64,000 nucleotides of DNA from Earliella scabrosa (lineage: Eukaryota > Basidiomycota > Agaricomycetes > Polyporales > Polyporaceae). Positions 47,249-62,247 of the stretch are shown piece by piece. A program made the position numbers and the translations under genes. The notes beneath the pieces were generated by a model. The model saw only the letters and a program-made list of their open reading frames with translations. It was not told where the DNA came from and made no database searches. The stretch's first letter is position 1. The number at the start of each line of letters is the position of its first letter. The DNA lies in assembly GCA_022605405.1 (NCBI GenBank), contig JABYQQ010000004.1, positions 558,001 to 622,000 of the forward strand. Reading direction: 5' to 3'.

Positions 47249-49233
47249 ATGTCCCTCGTCCCGACAATTGGCGCTGTCATGATCGGCGATCTGGTCTCTG
47301 TCGCGTGAGTGGCACTGGCAGTCGTACTCTCCCGGCGAGTCCGAAAGCTGCTGACCAGTGGACTGTCAGATTGTATGGTTTAACGACACACCAGGTGTAT
47401 GTGTACTTGCAGAGGAGCTGGACTAAGGACCCTTGGAAGTTGAAGGCATTTGTGAGTATACGTTGTGCTCCTCAGTCCATAGCGCGTCCTAACCCTTGGT
47501 GCCCTAGATCGTCTATATCTGGTTCGTGCGATGCATTCACCGCTGTTCAACAGACTGAAGACAATTGTCGGCAGGCTGCTCGAGACAGTACACACCTTTC
47601 TCATCTCGTCCTTTCTCTTCCGCTCCGTTATCATTGAATTCGGGAATCCGGCCGCTCTTCTGGTGACTCAAGTGTAGGTGCCACGTTTGATCCATGTCGT
47701 TCGCTCTCAGCATTGACGGTACGAAAAAACCAGATCCGACGATGTGAGTGATACAGTCAATCCTCGTATCATGAAAGATAATGACATGGAGACAGGTTAC
47801 GACGCTCATTACGGTCGGTCTGCTTAAGCGCAGTGCGCTGGCACCTCACTAACTCCAGTCTACTGTAGGGCCTGATCATATTCTCCGTTCATCTGTGAGC
47901 TTCATCAGTACCCGTTAGTCTCATCTGCAGCTTTCTTACTCTTTGGAAAGCTTCTACATACGCCGCCTCTGGATTCGTAAGTATTCTCTCATGCCTGAAA
48001 CCCAGGTAGCAGGCCGTTCTTGCAAGATCATCGTCTAATGGTCTTCTAGTTGGCACCGGAGGAAGCTTCCGCTGGCTACTCTGCGGCGTTGTGGTAAGAG
48101 CAATCACCCCTCGCTACCTCCTGATGCTGACGACTCCGGCAGACTGCTCTGGCAGTGTGCCACTTGGGTACGCACGCAGCTCCCGTCCGTCCGTCCATCC
48201 GTCATTCACATGCTCTCTCAACGATCGCATATGACACACAATAGCCTTGGAAACCGGTGAGTTGGTGTCTCCTGTTACTCATCAACTGTGCAATCTGACA
48301 TTCGTCTAATTCAGTGGTCATGGTCCTCACGTGGGTGGCATACCAACCGTTCGCGCCATACTCCCTACTCAATCCTTTCTAGCTTCAAGTTTCCCCAGTT
48401 CTCTGAGTTCCACAGGATCACGGTGAGCGACCAAGCAACTTCCCCATCTGCTCCGTTTCCCGACAAGATGTAGGCATATTACACAGGATCTTTGGCCGTC
48501 GCCGCCGCGTGTGACATGATCATCGCCGGTTCAATGTGGTACCTTCTCACGTCGCGTCGTACGGGTGTCAAGAGGTGAACATCACACATTCTATTCGATG
48601 CGAGTCGTATTCTGAAGGTGTCCCAGCACCACAAGACTGGTCAACCGCATCCTCACTTTCACAATCACCACCGGAGCTTTGACGAGGTGACATGACATGA
48701 CTTCCTCGCGGCCTTCGCCCCTTACTGACTCCAAGACATACACCGTCCAGCGTTGTTGACATTGCGATTCTCATCTGTGTACGCAGTCCCTACTTGGCAG
48801 ATCCCGACTCCACTCTGACTGACACACTTTCCCTCGAAGTTCGTTGCTATGCCAGACAACCTCATCTATCTCTCCATGTACAACCTAGTCAACAACCGTG
48901 AGTCCCCACAGCCTCCACCCGCGTCATATCACCGCATATCAATCTAATTCGTTATTCGCCAGTATATGCGAACTCCCTCATTGCAATGTGAGTCCCTCTC
49001 AGATCGCAACATCACGCTGTTGCCCCATCTGAGCGCGCGCCAGGATCAACGCTCGCGAAAGTCTCGGGAAGATCAGCGCGGGCGCAAACACGAGCATCGC
49101 ACTCTCGAATGTTATGCGCACCGGGTCCGACAACACCGTCTCCCCCTCCCGGGGAAACGGCAGTAATTCGCAAGAGCTGAGCAAAGTACGTCGTTCAGAG
49201 ATCGAAGTGTTTCAAACTCAGGGTGCGACCTAA
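47249..49233 (+). CDS. DUF6534-type membrane protein C
   Basis: This is a multi-exon seven-helix membrane protein gene. Exon 1 (47249-47304) encodes MSLVPTIGAVMIGDLVSVA. Then come LYGLTTHQVYVYLQRSW with WKLKAF, LLETVHTFLISSFLFRSVII with EFGNPAALLVTQ, GLIIFSVHL (about 47870), FYIRRLWI (about 47970), FKFPQFSEFHRIT (about 48390), AYYTGSLAVAAACDMIIAGS with RRTGVKR (about 48480-48570), LVNRILTFTITTGALT, VAMPDNLIYLSMYNLVNN (about 48840) and VYANSLIAMINARESLG. The last exon stops at 49233. Several exons are very short, so internal borders are approximate. Closest relative in the window is DUF6534-B. Function is unknown. Confidence 0.75.
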
Positions 49234-49762
49234 CCTTTGCCTTGTGTAGATCGCGTTCGCGCAGGGCTTGGACACTTGGGATGAGGAGACGAGCCGTGTT
49301 TGATTTCATCGTTGCTGTGATGTGAGGGCGTGGCCGCCCGGAGATGCCTTGCTCTGCAGTGCGAGCTGGGCTGCGCTCTGCGTGTCGTCGTGTAGTCATG
49401 ACTCATGAGTATGCTGATTTCTTCACTGTATGTATGTACCGATGTATCCCTCAACCTCAGGTGACCATGCTTGAAGAGTCCATCTCGCACGCGTCAGCAT
49501 ACGCATACGCTGTGCTAGGGCGATTGTGCAACATCGGACGTCAGACCAGTCGGATCGCTACCAGAATGCAGCAGAGAACTCATGTATATGTATGTATTAG
49601 CAACGAACGCGGAGTAGGATACGTCTGAAAAGAGTGGGCGTGTAGAGTACGTCTGCCTGAAGGGGCAGACGGGGAGGGTGTATGTGTGCTATGAATGTGT
49701 GCAGTCTCTGTCTGTCGTCGTACGCGTGGCGGTGCGTCATCCCAGAGAGATTCAGAAGGCAC
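49234..49762. other. Convergent spacer between DUF6534-C and GH5
   Basis: This 529-base gap lies between two gene ends. Nothing recognisable is seen in it. Confidence 0.45.
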
Positions 49763-52145
49763 TCAGTGGCGGTTGCCCGCGTGTCTACGAGAGCGCCGCA
49801 GTGCTCGGGAGGAGACACCCACGGAGACGTTGACGCCCTCCTCAGTCGGCTCGGGGACGACGGTGTCGGCCTCAGTCGCGGTGGCGGTCTCAGTGATGGG
49901 CTCCTCAGTGCTGGTGGAGACGGCCTCAGACGAAGACGCAGTCTCGGTCGCAGGAGCTTCGGTGGGCGTTGCCTCGATCGTGGTCTCGGTGACGGTCACG
50001 GAGACAGATTCAGACGCGGACTCGGTCGCGGAGGTACTCGTGGTCGCGGGGGGCGTGTAGATCTGGCCGATATAGGGCTCGCAGACGTCGGGGTTGTGGA
50101 ACGCGGCGGGATCCTTGGTGAGGTAGCCGCGGCGGAGACCCTCGAAGTACGACCTATGCGGGCGCAACAGTTGATGAGCGTGGTGCATTGATCGTGCGAC
50201 GAGCGGGAAGCGAGACGTACCAGAAGCGGGGGCGGTTGAAGTAGTGCTGCGTGAACTCTGAGAGCTCGAGCTTGAAGTTCCAGAACTGTATCGAGAGATC
50301 CGGTCAGAGGGCTCCTCGGCCAGGGGATAGCCGCGTCAGAGTTGTCAGGAACTTACGATCCAGCCTTGATCCTGTCCGTAGGCGTACTTCTGCGCATCAG
50401 CCCACTGCTTGAGGAACTCGTCCGTCGCGTTGATCCACTGCGTCGCGAGCGACCACTCGCCGAAGAAGAGAGGGGTGTTGCCGGCTGCGCGGGCCTTCTC
50501 GACGCGGTCGAGGTTGCAGATGTGGATCATGTAAGCGAGCTCGTTGTCGTCGGCGACACCCTAGACGCTCGGCGTGTCAATATAGGTAGTAATGTGGGAC
50601 GGGAGCGCGACCTACACCAAAGCTGTAGTACAAGTGGTTGTCGTACGAAGTCTGGCCAATGGCAGCGTCTGCGGGGTTGGCGTCCGCGGGGTAGTTCTGC
50701 CATCCTGCGTCCATGAGGCTATCGAGGACGCCTCAGTATGCGACATTGTGGTGTGAGAGGAAGGGGGGCAACTTACTTGGCAACGAGAGGCTCCTTCTGT
50801 GCCTCGGGGATGGAGCGAGGGTCGAGGTTGAAACCGAGCTCTTCGCTGAGCTCCACGAGGATGGGGATCGAGGCGAGGACGGCAGCCTTGACCTCAAGGT
50901 TGAGCAAGTTCGAGACGGTCGTGGTGAGCGCGGCGGTGATGTTGGAAGCCGAGAGGTGAAGATCGAGATCGACGTTGATGTCGATGTCGAGGCTGGGTTC
51001 GCCGATGCCAAAGGCCAACTCGACGGCACGGATCGTCTTGACAAAGTTCTTCTGGACTAAGGCCGGACATTGCCATTCAGCGTTCAGAGTCACGAACTCG
51101 GACCGAGAGAATCTAACTTACATTCTCCATAGCCAGGCGTGACCGAGGAATCCATCATGGGTTCGTTCACCGCGTGAATGGAGTAGACCGACTCAAAGTT
51201 GGGGTCAAGATGAGAGAGGGCGGTCATGACGGCAGTCCAGATGAGAGCCCGCTGGTAGTTGTAGGGAGTCTGTGGTCTAATTGTGAGCGTGACAGTCACC
51301 GACACAAGGAGAAGTAAACTGACGTAGAACTGGATGTCCGTAGTGCAACGGCCGGCGAACATCTGCATCGAGGACTGCTGTCCAGGAAGCGCGTGGTGGT
51401 CCAGGATGACAGCGATACCGGCGTCCTTGAGCTGCTTGAGACCACGTTGCTGCGACAAGCAAGTCAGCTTCGCGGTCATAGACGAAGGTAGCTCGCTCCA
51501 ACTGACCAGTTCCTTGATACCGCCGCGAGGGAAGAACTCTGTCTCGCGGTCGACGAGGCGCTCAACGATCCAGTATCCGAGCTGGAGGGATGCATTAGCA
51601 AGACTTAGCATACCTTAGTGTCTGGGGAAGGCAAGCTCACAGGAATACGAGCGACGTTGATGCCAGCGTCAACGAGCTGGTCGACGTCTGTCTGGGTAAA
51701 CCACGTCTCCCTAGACGCAAGCTCAGCGGCTGTCGACATAGAAGAAAGACTGTTTCATACCAGTGCTTCTGGAACTTGGCGTCGGCTGTGTCGGGGTAGG
51801 CTTCGACCATTGCGCTATAGGTAGTGAATCAATAATGGCACTTACCGACACTATAGCTCTATCCACAGCACCACTCACAATTCAGAGTTAATACAGTCAG
51901 CCCAACAGTCCGTGCAGTTCCGCTGTGCGCCCATCTCCTCCCATTCTGTCCACCACAAGGTCCGTGACTTCGTGTTCCAGCCTGCACGCGGGAGGTCAGT
52001 ACGCACCTTTAGGCAGCATCCATGGCTCGACAAGCAGCCACGAGCCAATGTTGACACCGTAGATCTTCTCTACATGAGGGTACGCCGCAGCCCGCCGTCC
52101 AAGGAAGGACGCGGCCAGAGCACCTGCCGCAAGCAAGAAACGCAT
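49763..52145 (-). CDS. GH5-family glucanase (exo-beta-1,3-glucanase-like), secreted or wall-anchored
   Basis: This is a multi-exon secreted glycoside hydrolase on the minus strand. The N-terminus MRFLLAAGALAASFLG is a signal peptide, followed by IYGVNIGSWLLVEPWML, typical of GH5 glucanases. Then come WTEWEEMGAQRNCTDC, DVDELVDAGINVARIP, GLKQLKDAGIAVILDHHALP, the acid/base segment HAVNEPM (catalytic Glu), and the nucleophile segment TPLFFGEWSLAT. The segment between the two catalytic Glu residues includes an acidic SLDIDINVDLDLHLS stretch. The C-terminus after YIGQIY is a Thr/Ser/Glu/Ala-rich tail of about 95 residues, likely O-glycosylated, ending in a basic RRSRRH patch. It probably acts on beta-1,3/1,6-glucan of fungal walls or storage glucan. 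A TATATA lies 117 bases upstream. Confidence 0.85.
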
Positions 52146-52261
52146 GTTGAATCAAGTCGCGACGGACTGAATGAGTGCAGCCGCGCGCCGGGACGACAGA
52201 GACAAAGAGCGTGGAAGAGAAAGACAGAAGATGGGGAGCACGACGCCGCCCCGCTCCTTGA

Positions 52262-52267
52262 TATATA
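52262..52267 (-). promoter_or_regulatory. Possible TATA box of the GH5 gene
   Basis: TATATA, about 117 bases upstream of the start codon at 52145 on the minus strand. Confidence 0.4.
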
Positions 52268-53034
52268 CCATACGCCTCTGCTCTCGCGGCGCAGTGCATC
52301 GGTGCCCAGAGAGCGTGGACCTGGCGTGGACCGCCAAAGGGACGCGTCTGTGAATGACCCGAAAACACGCAAGCCAGCTGCCAGCCAATCGTGGCCTACG
52401 GCGAGCCTCTTGAATTTTTGGTGGTCGACTACATCTGATGGCGCAGCGACGAAAAGTCCAACAGAGCCCAACGTTGTGTCTCAATGACAATTTTGGACTA
52501 GTGGCCGACATACCGGCGGGAATGCAGAAGGGCGGATCAGCTTGCAATGCGGGTGGCCCCCCCGCGACCTGGGGTGCATTGATCTGCCGCCGTGATCGTC
52601 GTTTCGCGAATATCAATTTGCTTTGATTTGATGTCGATCTTCGGGTTGCTGTGCTGATACATATCAATACTGTATCCGCCGTGCGGGACCGTCTTGCAAG
52701 TAAGTAAAAGTACTTAAGAGAGTAAGTAACTTCGTTGAACTATGGTGACTGTAGGGACGTGAGATTCTGAGGGGTATATACTATAGGAGTGGTCAACCTA
52801 CATCCCAGTGTCATACTTGGTGGTGGTGGTCGTGCTTCAGTTCTAGTGCCAGTGAGCATTGAGGGCCGTCGCCAGGGATGAGTAGGACTCATGTCAATAC
52901 TGGACTTGAGCTTCAACTTGAACGCACTTGGGTTGCGAATGAAAGTCCCAAGAGAGCGGCTCAGACGGCCACACTTACGCCTGGTATTGCAGAAGGCTTT
53001 CACTTCGACGAGATGACGATGATGGTTGGATAGA

Positions 53035-53062
53035 GTTGAACGTTGAACGTTGAACGTCGAAG
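53035..53062 (+). repeat. Tandem 7-bp repeat GTTGAAC
   Basis: Three perfect units of GTTGAAC are followed by one degenerate unit GTCGAAG. Confidence 0.75.
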
Positions 53063-53981
53063 TTGAAGTTCCTCGAACGTCACGAGAAAGTTGGAGTCAA
53101 GCACCGGACTGCCGGTCCGGCAGACTCATTACATAAGCTCTGTGGCGCCTGCCTGAAGCGGAAACTTGCCAACCTGGCCGGCGGCAGGTCTGGTAAAGTC
53201 TTGCAGATGCGTTGTGCATGTCTTGCTGACAGGCTATGTACGTGGCGGCGGTTTTGTGTTCTTTTGCTTGTCTTGCGTAGCGCTGACTCAGATTGCTACA
53301 GGGTTACTGTCAGGGCCCAGTCCTGCAAATGACCATGGTAAGGCTTACGAATCAAACATGGGCAGTACTCAACTTCAAGTCACCGGCGATCCCCGGTGCT
53401 CATTGCTTTGGTCGGAGTACACTCGAGTAGATTTCCCAGAGCAGAAGACCGCCAGCTCCGTCTCAGTAATCTCTCTGGAGGTGCCTATACCGAAGGCGGC
53501 GCCGGCGGTGGAGGGGGAGGCGGCGGCAGGATTGGTAAATAACAAGTCATGCGGAGACATTGTGCTGGACGTATGTCGCTTCAATGAAGCCATACCCCAC
53601 CGTTCTAAAGCCGAAGAAGGTAGCTCTAATCTCCCTATGCTCAATGAACTCTCACGTTCGACGATCGTCTCCGCCGACCATCGGAACGCCTTCACTGAAC
53701 TCCACCATTGTGGATATGAAGTCCGGACATTGTTGATCTAACCTTTCTACTTCCACAGTCCGGAGAAACTTTGTCGTGGTCGTGGCCACGTTACTCGTAT
53801 GCGACCAAGGCAGTCATTCAGTCTGTGCGCCTCTCCTTCAAAGGCGTGCGTCTCGTTGGGAGCCTCCCGAGTGCTGTGTGGGTGAGTCGTTCTTTGCTTC
53901 CATATCATTTTTTCTGACGCTGATACTGCGCGTGACGCCATCCCTCACAAATTAAGCCTCTCGCTCTCGCACAAGACATCA

Positions 53982-53987
53982 TATAAA
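53982..53987 (+). promoter_or_regulatory. TATA box of the phenol-hydroxylase-like gene
   Basis: TATAAA lies 65 bases before the start codon at 54052, with a pyrimidine-rich stretch in between. Confidence 0.5.
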
Positions 53988-54051
53988 GCTCGGTAGGGGA
54001 CGCCAATGCCCCCTCCGTCCACCTTTCAGCAATATCGCTTCTTACAGTGTC

Positions 54052-56710
<2,659 letters not shown>

Positions 56711-57137
56711 GGTACTATGGGTGTGCGGAAATCGTGATGACGACATGTGGGTTCCATCATCATGTTCTTGTCATGCTTGCCTATGTGGACTAATATCTTT
56801 AGAGATGTTCAGCGTATAGCAGGATCCTGTGAACCAAATCAAGCAGCGTTAATGTCAGTCAGCGGAAGTTGAGACAACGCGGGACACCCACTGTGAAGGT
56901 TCGGACGAGATATGTAGATGGAACCGCCAAGCACTAAGGGAAAAGACGATATCATGGGACCGCCGCGCTACGCTCATGCAGCGATGAACGATCCTTCTTT
57001 CGATGCGCTCAAGGTACCCCTAGAATTGTGGGATTCTTCGGATACGTCTCGTCCATGCGGTATAAAAGATATGCACTCATTCCATTCTGTAACAGAGTCC
57101 ACTCCTCCTTGTGTCTACCTCGCTCTCAAACCCTGCG
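56711..57137 (+). promoter_or_regulatory. Spacer and promoter region of the reductase gene
   Basis: A 427-base gap between co-oriented genes. GGTATAAAAG at about 57058-57068 is a good TATA-like sequence about 75 bases before the ATG at 57138. Confidence 0.4.
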
Positions 57138-58577
57138 ATGACAGTGCTGCCACCGGGCCTCGTGTTGGTATGTTCAGTCAACCGGACCGTGAGTCGAGAC
57201 TGATTGTTTGTAGGTGACCGGAGCCTCTGGCTTCATTGCTGCCCATATCGTGACGCAACTGCTTGAGGCCGGGTATCGTGTCAGAGGGTGTGTTGCGTAG
57301 GTACTAGTCTTCCTGTCCCTAAACGGCTTACGCTCTTTCCAGAACCGCGCGCGGACCGAAGCTTGAAATCCTACGGGAACATTTCAGGCAGAATCCGAAC
57401 TTCGAGGCGGTCAAGATCGAAGACATCGTGACAGGCGACCTCTCGGAAGCCTTGGAAGGTAAGTAGTACGCCTTACGGCTGTGAATAGCTACGGCGTGAT
57501 GATGCATCTACTGGCTCGTACAGGTGTTGACGCTATCGTCCATGCTGCGTCTCCCATCGCAGGCAAAGCTCCTCCAGCTGAACTGCTCACAGTGCGCAGC
57601 TTGTCATCGACATCCGCTGTCCGAAGTTCACATTCCGTTTCCAGTGCGCCATCGATGGTACACTCAACGTGCTGCGTCAAGCCATCAAAGCTGGGGTGTA
57701 CAAGGTTATCATGATGAGCAGCTACTCGTCCTTCCTCGACGGTGAGTTTTCTCTTCAGTCACACAAGGCCAGCTGAGCTCAAAGGACCTGGTAGTGCCAC
57801 AAAAGGGAGCCTGGGTGAACAGGACAATCTCGGAACGAGGTACGTTTCCTCGGCTGTACGATGACCGCTGTTTGTCTTACCGGCCATCTCGAGCAGACTG
57901 GGGAGAAGCCTCTAGAGATGATCTCGCCAACGGAGACCATCCGCCATTTCATGTCTACTGTGGCTCGAAGATTCTCTCCGAGAAGGCTGCATGGGAGTTC
58001 GCAGAGGAGCATCCGGAGCTCGACCTTGCTACCAGTACGTTGCTCCGGTCTAACGCAATCGCGAATACATAATGCTCACAGTGTATTCCTTATCCCTCTT
58101 GCAGTAAACCCACCCTTCATATACGGTCCCTACGTACTCCACCCCGGAAACAGCCCCGCCTTGCTGGGCTCAAACATCCTCCTCTATCAGCTTATAGCAG
58201 GAAAACCCGGCCGGCCGCTTCCACAGCAGCTCGCGCCATTCTACTGTCACACGCGCGACGCCGCTCGTGCCCACGTTCTCGCGCTGACGCTGCCGAAGGT
58301 ACTGGCAGGTACGGACATCCGCGTCAAGCGGTTCCTCGTCGCCGGTCCAACCAGGACGCTATGGGCGAATACGGCTAGGTACCTTGCAGAGAAGCACCCG
58401 GAACTGCAGTCCAAGCTGCCGTCGCTCGAGTGTATCCCAGATCGCCCCCCCATAATGGCGGACAGCGACTCAACCCGGGCAAGGGAGGTTCTGGGTCTTC
58501 ACGAGTTCGTGAGCTGGGAGGAAACGGTAGAAGATACGATCAAGGCGCTCCTGGAGGTAGAGCAGACGTGGAGTTGA
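57138..58577 (+). CDS. NAD(P)-dependent reductase of the extended SDR family (cinnamoyl-CoA/aldehyde-reductase-like)
   Basis: This is a 355-aa extended short-chain dehydrogenase. Eight exons: 57138-57167, 57214-57287, 57343-57458, 57524-57591, 57645-57741, 57768-57839, 57897-58034 and 58105-58577; they sum to one frame. The N-terminal nucleotide motif is VTGASGFIAAHIV, followed by YRVRGTARG. Then come VDAIVHAASPI and GTLNVLRQAIKAGV with VIMMSSYSS. The catalytic YxxxK is YCGSK. INPPFIYGPY is typical of the family. Members reduce aldehydes or ketones such as cinnamoyl-CoA, flavanones or methylglyoxal-type carbonyls; the substrate here is unknown. It follows the phenol-hydroxylase-like gene, which suggests, but does not show, a shared role in phenolic metabolism. 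The exon 4/5 junction is the least certain. Confidence 0.88.
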
Positions 58578-59352
58578 GATGTGTATAAGTACATCACTTC
58601 AAGATTAGGCAGAGAATTGGGCGGATATACCGAGGAGAGGAGGAGTCCAGACGGTCCTTCAAGTTGCTGTAGACGAGCCCGGTGGCAGTGCGTCCGCCTG
58701 CCCTGAATTCGGGTGGCTCAGCCGCTGTGCAGCTGCCTTCACTCGAACTTCAGACTTGGAAATTGAGAGGGATCATGATGTCCCGCCGACCTTGTATCGA
58801 AGTTTAAGCATTTACCTCTGATGCGCTACACAACTTTACTTCTCATCCAGAGTCTGCTCGGCCCGCCCAATTCCAACCAACGCCAACTCAATTTCCGGTG
58901 TCCCCAAGCTTTTGAGGCAGTCGAACAGTATGTTTCCGAATCCGAGTCGATCAACGGGGTACTCACCTTCGTTGTGCAGTTACTTGCGAATTTCCCCCTC
59001 CTATTTTTAGAGCATTCTGATGCTTCTGCGCTGGCGCTGGCATGAACTTGCCTATCGTCTATGTGACGTGCAGGCAATACGAGTGCGCGGCATACTTACG
59101 ACCGTCCGGGTCCCTTCTCTATCGCCTAAGCTACATTAATAAGTACTGCGTCCAAATAGTCGGGTGAAAGGCATCCGAGACGGCTGAGCGCTCACTCGAA
59201 GCAACACAGCCCTCTCTGGGAGCGCTCCCGGAAGCTTCTCCATGATGTCGACCGCACAGGCTGTTCGTCGTGGGACGTTAACGTGGTGCTGTCCCCGGAT
59301 TGAAATCTGCTACTCGCAACCTACACTATCCCATCCATACCGTCTCGGCATC
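58578..59352. other. Intergenic region, no gene seen
   Basis: A 775-base stretch between co-oriented genes has only short frames without domain character. Confidence 0.45.
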
Positions 59353-61911
59353 ATGAACTTGTCCAGCCCACATCCAGTCAGCTCAGACGAATCCCAACTT
59401 GACCCTCAGGTGATATCTTTGTTGATACTGGCACCTCTGCTGCCCCTGATGCAATCTCCAGTTACCGCACTTGTCCTCGGGGCCTGTGCAAGCATCGCCC
59501 GTGTCGCAATTGGGCAATCGTTCTCTCGAGGGTCTTGCCAATGACGATGACTACCCCTGGAAGGAGCAGCCTGGTGTTTCCGAGCTTAGTCGAGAACGTA
59601 CCCCGGACAACAGTATGCGTAGCATGCACGGTACTCCGGCTCTCTTAGAGAACCACGGTAGTAACGTCAGTATTCAGACGGAGACGCACACTCTTCATCC
59701 TGTGGTGAGTGCATTGATGTTCATGAGCACCGAATTTATTAGACATCTTGTTTCAAGGGAAGCTATGCCAAATCCAATGAAGCGTGGACGAGATGTGTCA
59801 CACATTTACGCCAGTATGATGAACATATGGTAAAGGGTTGGAAAGAAGATGTCGATAACCTCCTAGTGTTTGTGAGTGACTTGGGTCGTGTATGACAGTC
59901 TGGTCTCTTCTCTGCAGTGGTCACTGCTTTCAACATCGAGTCCTACCAACTGCTGCAGGAAGATCCCGAAGAGACCACTACGGTTCTGCTCCGTCAGATA
60001 TCAGCACAACTGGCTTCTGGGTCCATCACAAGCCCCGTTCCCATATCATCAGATTCTTTCACTCCAGACTCCCGTTCGATTCGGATCAATATCCTATGGT
60101 TCTCAAGTCTGGTACTAAGTTTGTCCTCTGCTTCGATCGGCATCCTGACGAAGCAATGGTTGCGAGAGTATCTAAGAAGTACCGCCAGCTCTCCCCGCGA
60201 GAACGCTCGCATACGCCAGCTGCGGCACGAAGGGTTTGTCCGATGGCACATCCCACTCATAATCGCCCTCCTACCTGTCCTCCTTCAAGTCGCGATGGCC
60301 CTATTTTTTGCCGGTCTCCTCGACCTCCTCTGGAGTCTCCATCCTGCTGTTGCCGGAGTCATCACGTCATTCGTGACCGTCGCACTCTCATTCCTTGTGC
60401 TCACCACACTCATGCCTACGTTCCGAGGCGACTGCCCTTACAAGTCTCCTCAGGCGATGGGTGTCTTAATCTTGACTCAAGCTTTGGTCCGTCTCCTGTC
60501 CCTCCTTGTCTTCAAGTTGTACCAGAAGCTCGGGTGGCTTAGAAGGGAATGGCCGTTCTACATCAACACTAGGATCTCCCTCCGCTGGCGCGGATTATTT
60601 CCCGGGCGGCTGCTGACTCTGATCTACCGCAAGGTAGTCAGGACATGGCATGAACGCGAGAAGAGCATCGTCCGAGAGTCCGAGGCGACACTTGACCACC
60701 ACGTCCTGGTCAGCGCCGACGCGGTGCTCATGGACGACGAGTTTCTCAACAACGTCGTTCGAAAATGCCTTGAAGATACTGCAAGTCGTGCTGCCGTGGA
60801 CTGCTTGCATGAGATAGTGGCGTACCGCGCCGACGGCATTATGGACGGTATCCCCCATTGGCGTCATAGCGAGACTGGCGACCACAGTCTCAACACCCTC
60901 CTCCACCTTGTCGCCGACATCTTGCCTAGGATCGACCCCGCTGATAGGGAGCGCACCGCCAAAACCCTCGAGATTGCGGACAGGTTATGTCGCGCCATCC
61001 CGTTCGAGAGTGGTCACAAGGAGACCGATGTGCTCTTCCAGCGACTTTTCGAGCAGCTCGCTGAGTTCCTGGCACGCGACGGACCGGTCAGACAGCGTTC
61101 GTTCGATCTCATGCGCGACATGTGGTCTCGGTCGCGTGCACACGTCTCCCCAGGGGGTAAGGAGTTCTTAGTGCAATGTGCGTACACACTGACCTCATCC
61201 ATCCACTCAACAGTCATTCATCAATTGACAACCTTGGCGCGCGTTGCAAAGCTTGCTAACGAAATGGATACATTCCACCTCGCATGCGAGATGGCGCTCT
61301 CCTTCTCGACTGTCCCCACCCTTCCTCGCGATGTCTTTGCCGGCATCCGCAGCAAGCTCAAGTGCATCCTCGACGACCTCGAAGAACACTTCGCGGAATC
61401 TGGCTCAGGGGTTGGCCCGGGCCAAATTGCTTCCATCGTGCTGGCATTGCAAGGTCTGGCTGTACTGGACCCCGGGCTGATCGGCGAAAACCTCAAACGC
61501 GTGCTTGATAGCATCCAACCGCCTGGCACCGAAGGAGCCGAAGCCCCTAGTGTACAGGGAGATCTTCTGGGGGACGCGGCGCGCGCTCTTCAGAGCCTCC
61601 GCGAATCCCACCCGCATGCACGTTGGAAACCGCACCGCCGTGGTCACGTCGTGCACGACGCGACAGAGCTAGAGGCGATGAACGTCAAGCTGCCGACGAC
61701 CCCAGAGAAGAGTCCTGCGCCGTTGGGTCAGCCATCACAGCCCCAAACTCGGCGTTCGTCTCGACTCGAGCCACTCGAGTTAAGTATATCGGAATTCCCT
61801 GCCAGTGGACCTGATGATCCATCTTCATTGGTTACGTCACCCATCGCTGATTCTGCGTTCCCCTCCCCGAGGAGCTATGCACCTCCTGAAGAAATGGGGC
61901 CTGACACATGA
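59353..61911 (+). CDS. DUF6535-type membrane protein
   Basis: This is an 808-aa basidiomycete membrane protein. Exons: 59353-59409, 59462-59704, 59758-59871 and 59899-61911. The DUF6535 signature spans exon 3 and the start of exon 4: AWTRCVTHLRQYDEHMVKGW, KEDVDNLLVF, then SGLFSAVVTAFNIESYQLLQ (helix 1), and later INILWFSSLVLSLSSASIGI, KQWLREYL, LPVLLQVAMALFFAGLLDLL and VTVALSFLVLTTLMPTF. After about residue 340 the protein is a long soluble helical region with a Pro/Ser-rich, probably disordered, C-terminus. Function of the family is unknown; it is common and expanded in Agaricomycetes. The start ATG at 59353 is the first in frame with the spliced exons. Confidence 0.85.
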
Positions 61912-62247
61912 TGAAATCCCCACAACAGCGCGCATCCAGAATATCCCTTCAGCTCTATAGAATATATGCATTCGGAGTACTTGCATGATGATCGATGGTC
62001 CGTCACCTTGTCCAGAACGATACTACTTCCCATTCCAATTCATCCGGAGCCGACTTCGACCCTCTATAAGTATGACAGCATGGGGAATCTCCCACTCCGT
62101 GCTCCTGATGTATCACAGTTGATTTATCGTACGAGATAGAGTAGGGACATATATCCTGCACTTTGGTATTCAGGCGTTCGCATATCCGTCGACCGGGAAC
62201 CGGGAGGCGAACTCCACCCGTCCTTGTATGTAGCTCCCCTCAACCTA
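61912..62247. other. Convergent spacer between DUF6535 and F-box C
   Basis: This 336-base gap lies between two gene ends. Nothing recognisable is seen in it. Confidence 0.45.

Larger units (their letters stand above)
52146..54051. other. Divergent 1.9 kb intergenic region between GH5 and phenol hydroxylase genes
   Basis: Open frames at 53166-53741 (plus) and 53375-53695 (minus) overlap and lack recognisable domains. The region holds the GH5 and flavoprotein promoters, a GTTGAAC repeat and AAGTAAGTA-type inverted words near 52700-52730. Confidence 0.45.

Noticed and set aside
49682..50191. Gly/Arg/Asp-rich plus-strand frame
   Set aside because: Antisense shadow of the Thr/Ser/Glu-rich GH5 tail.
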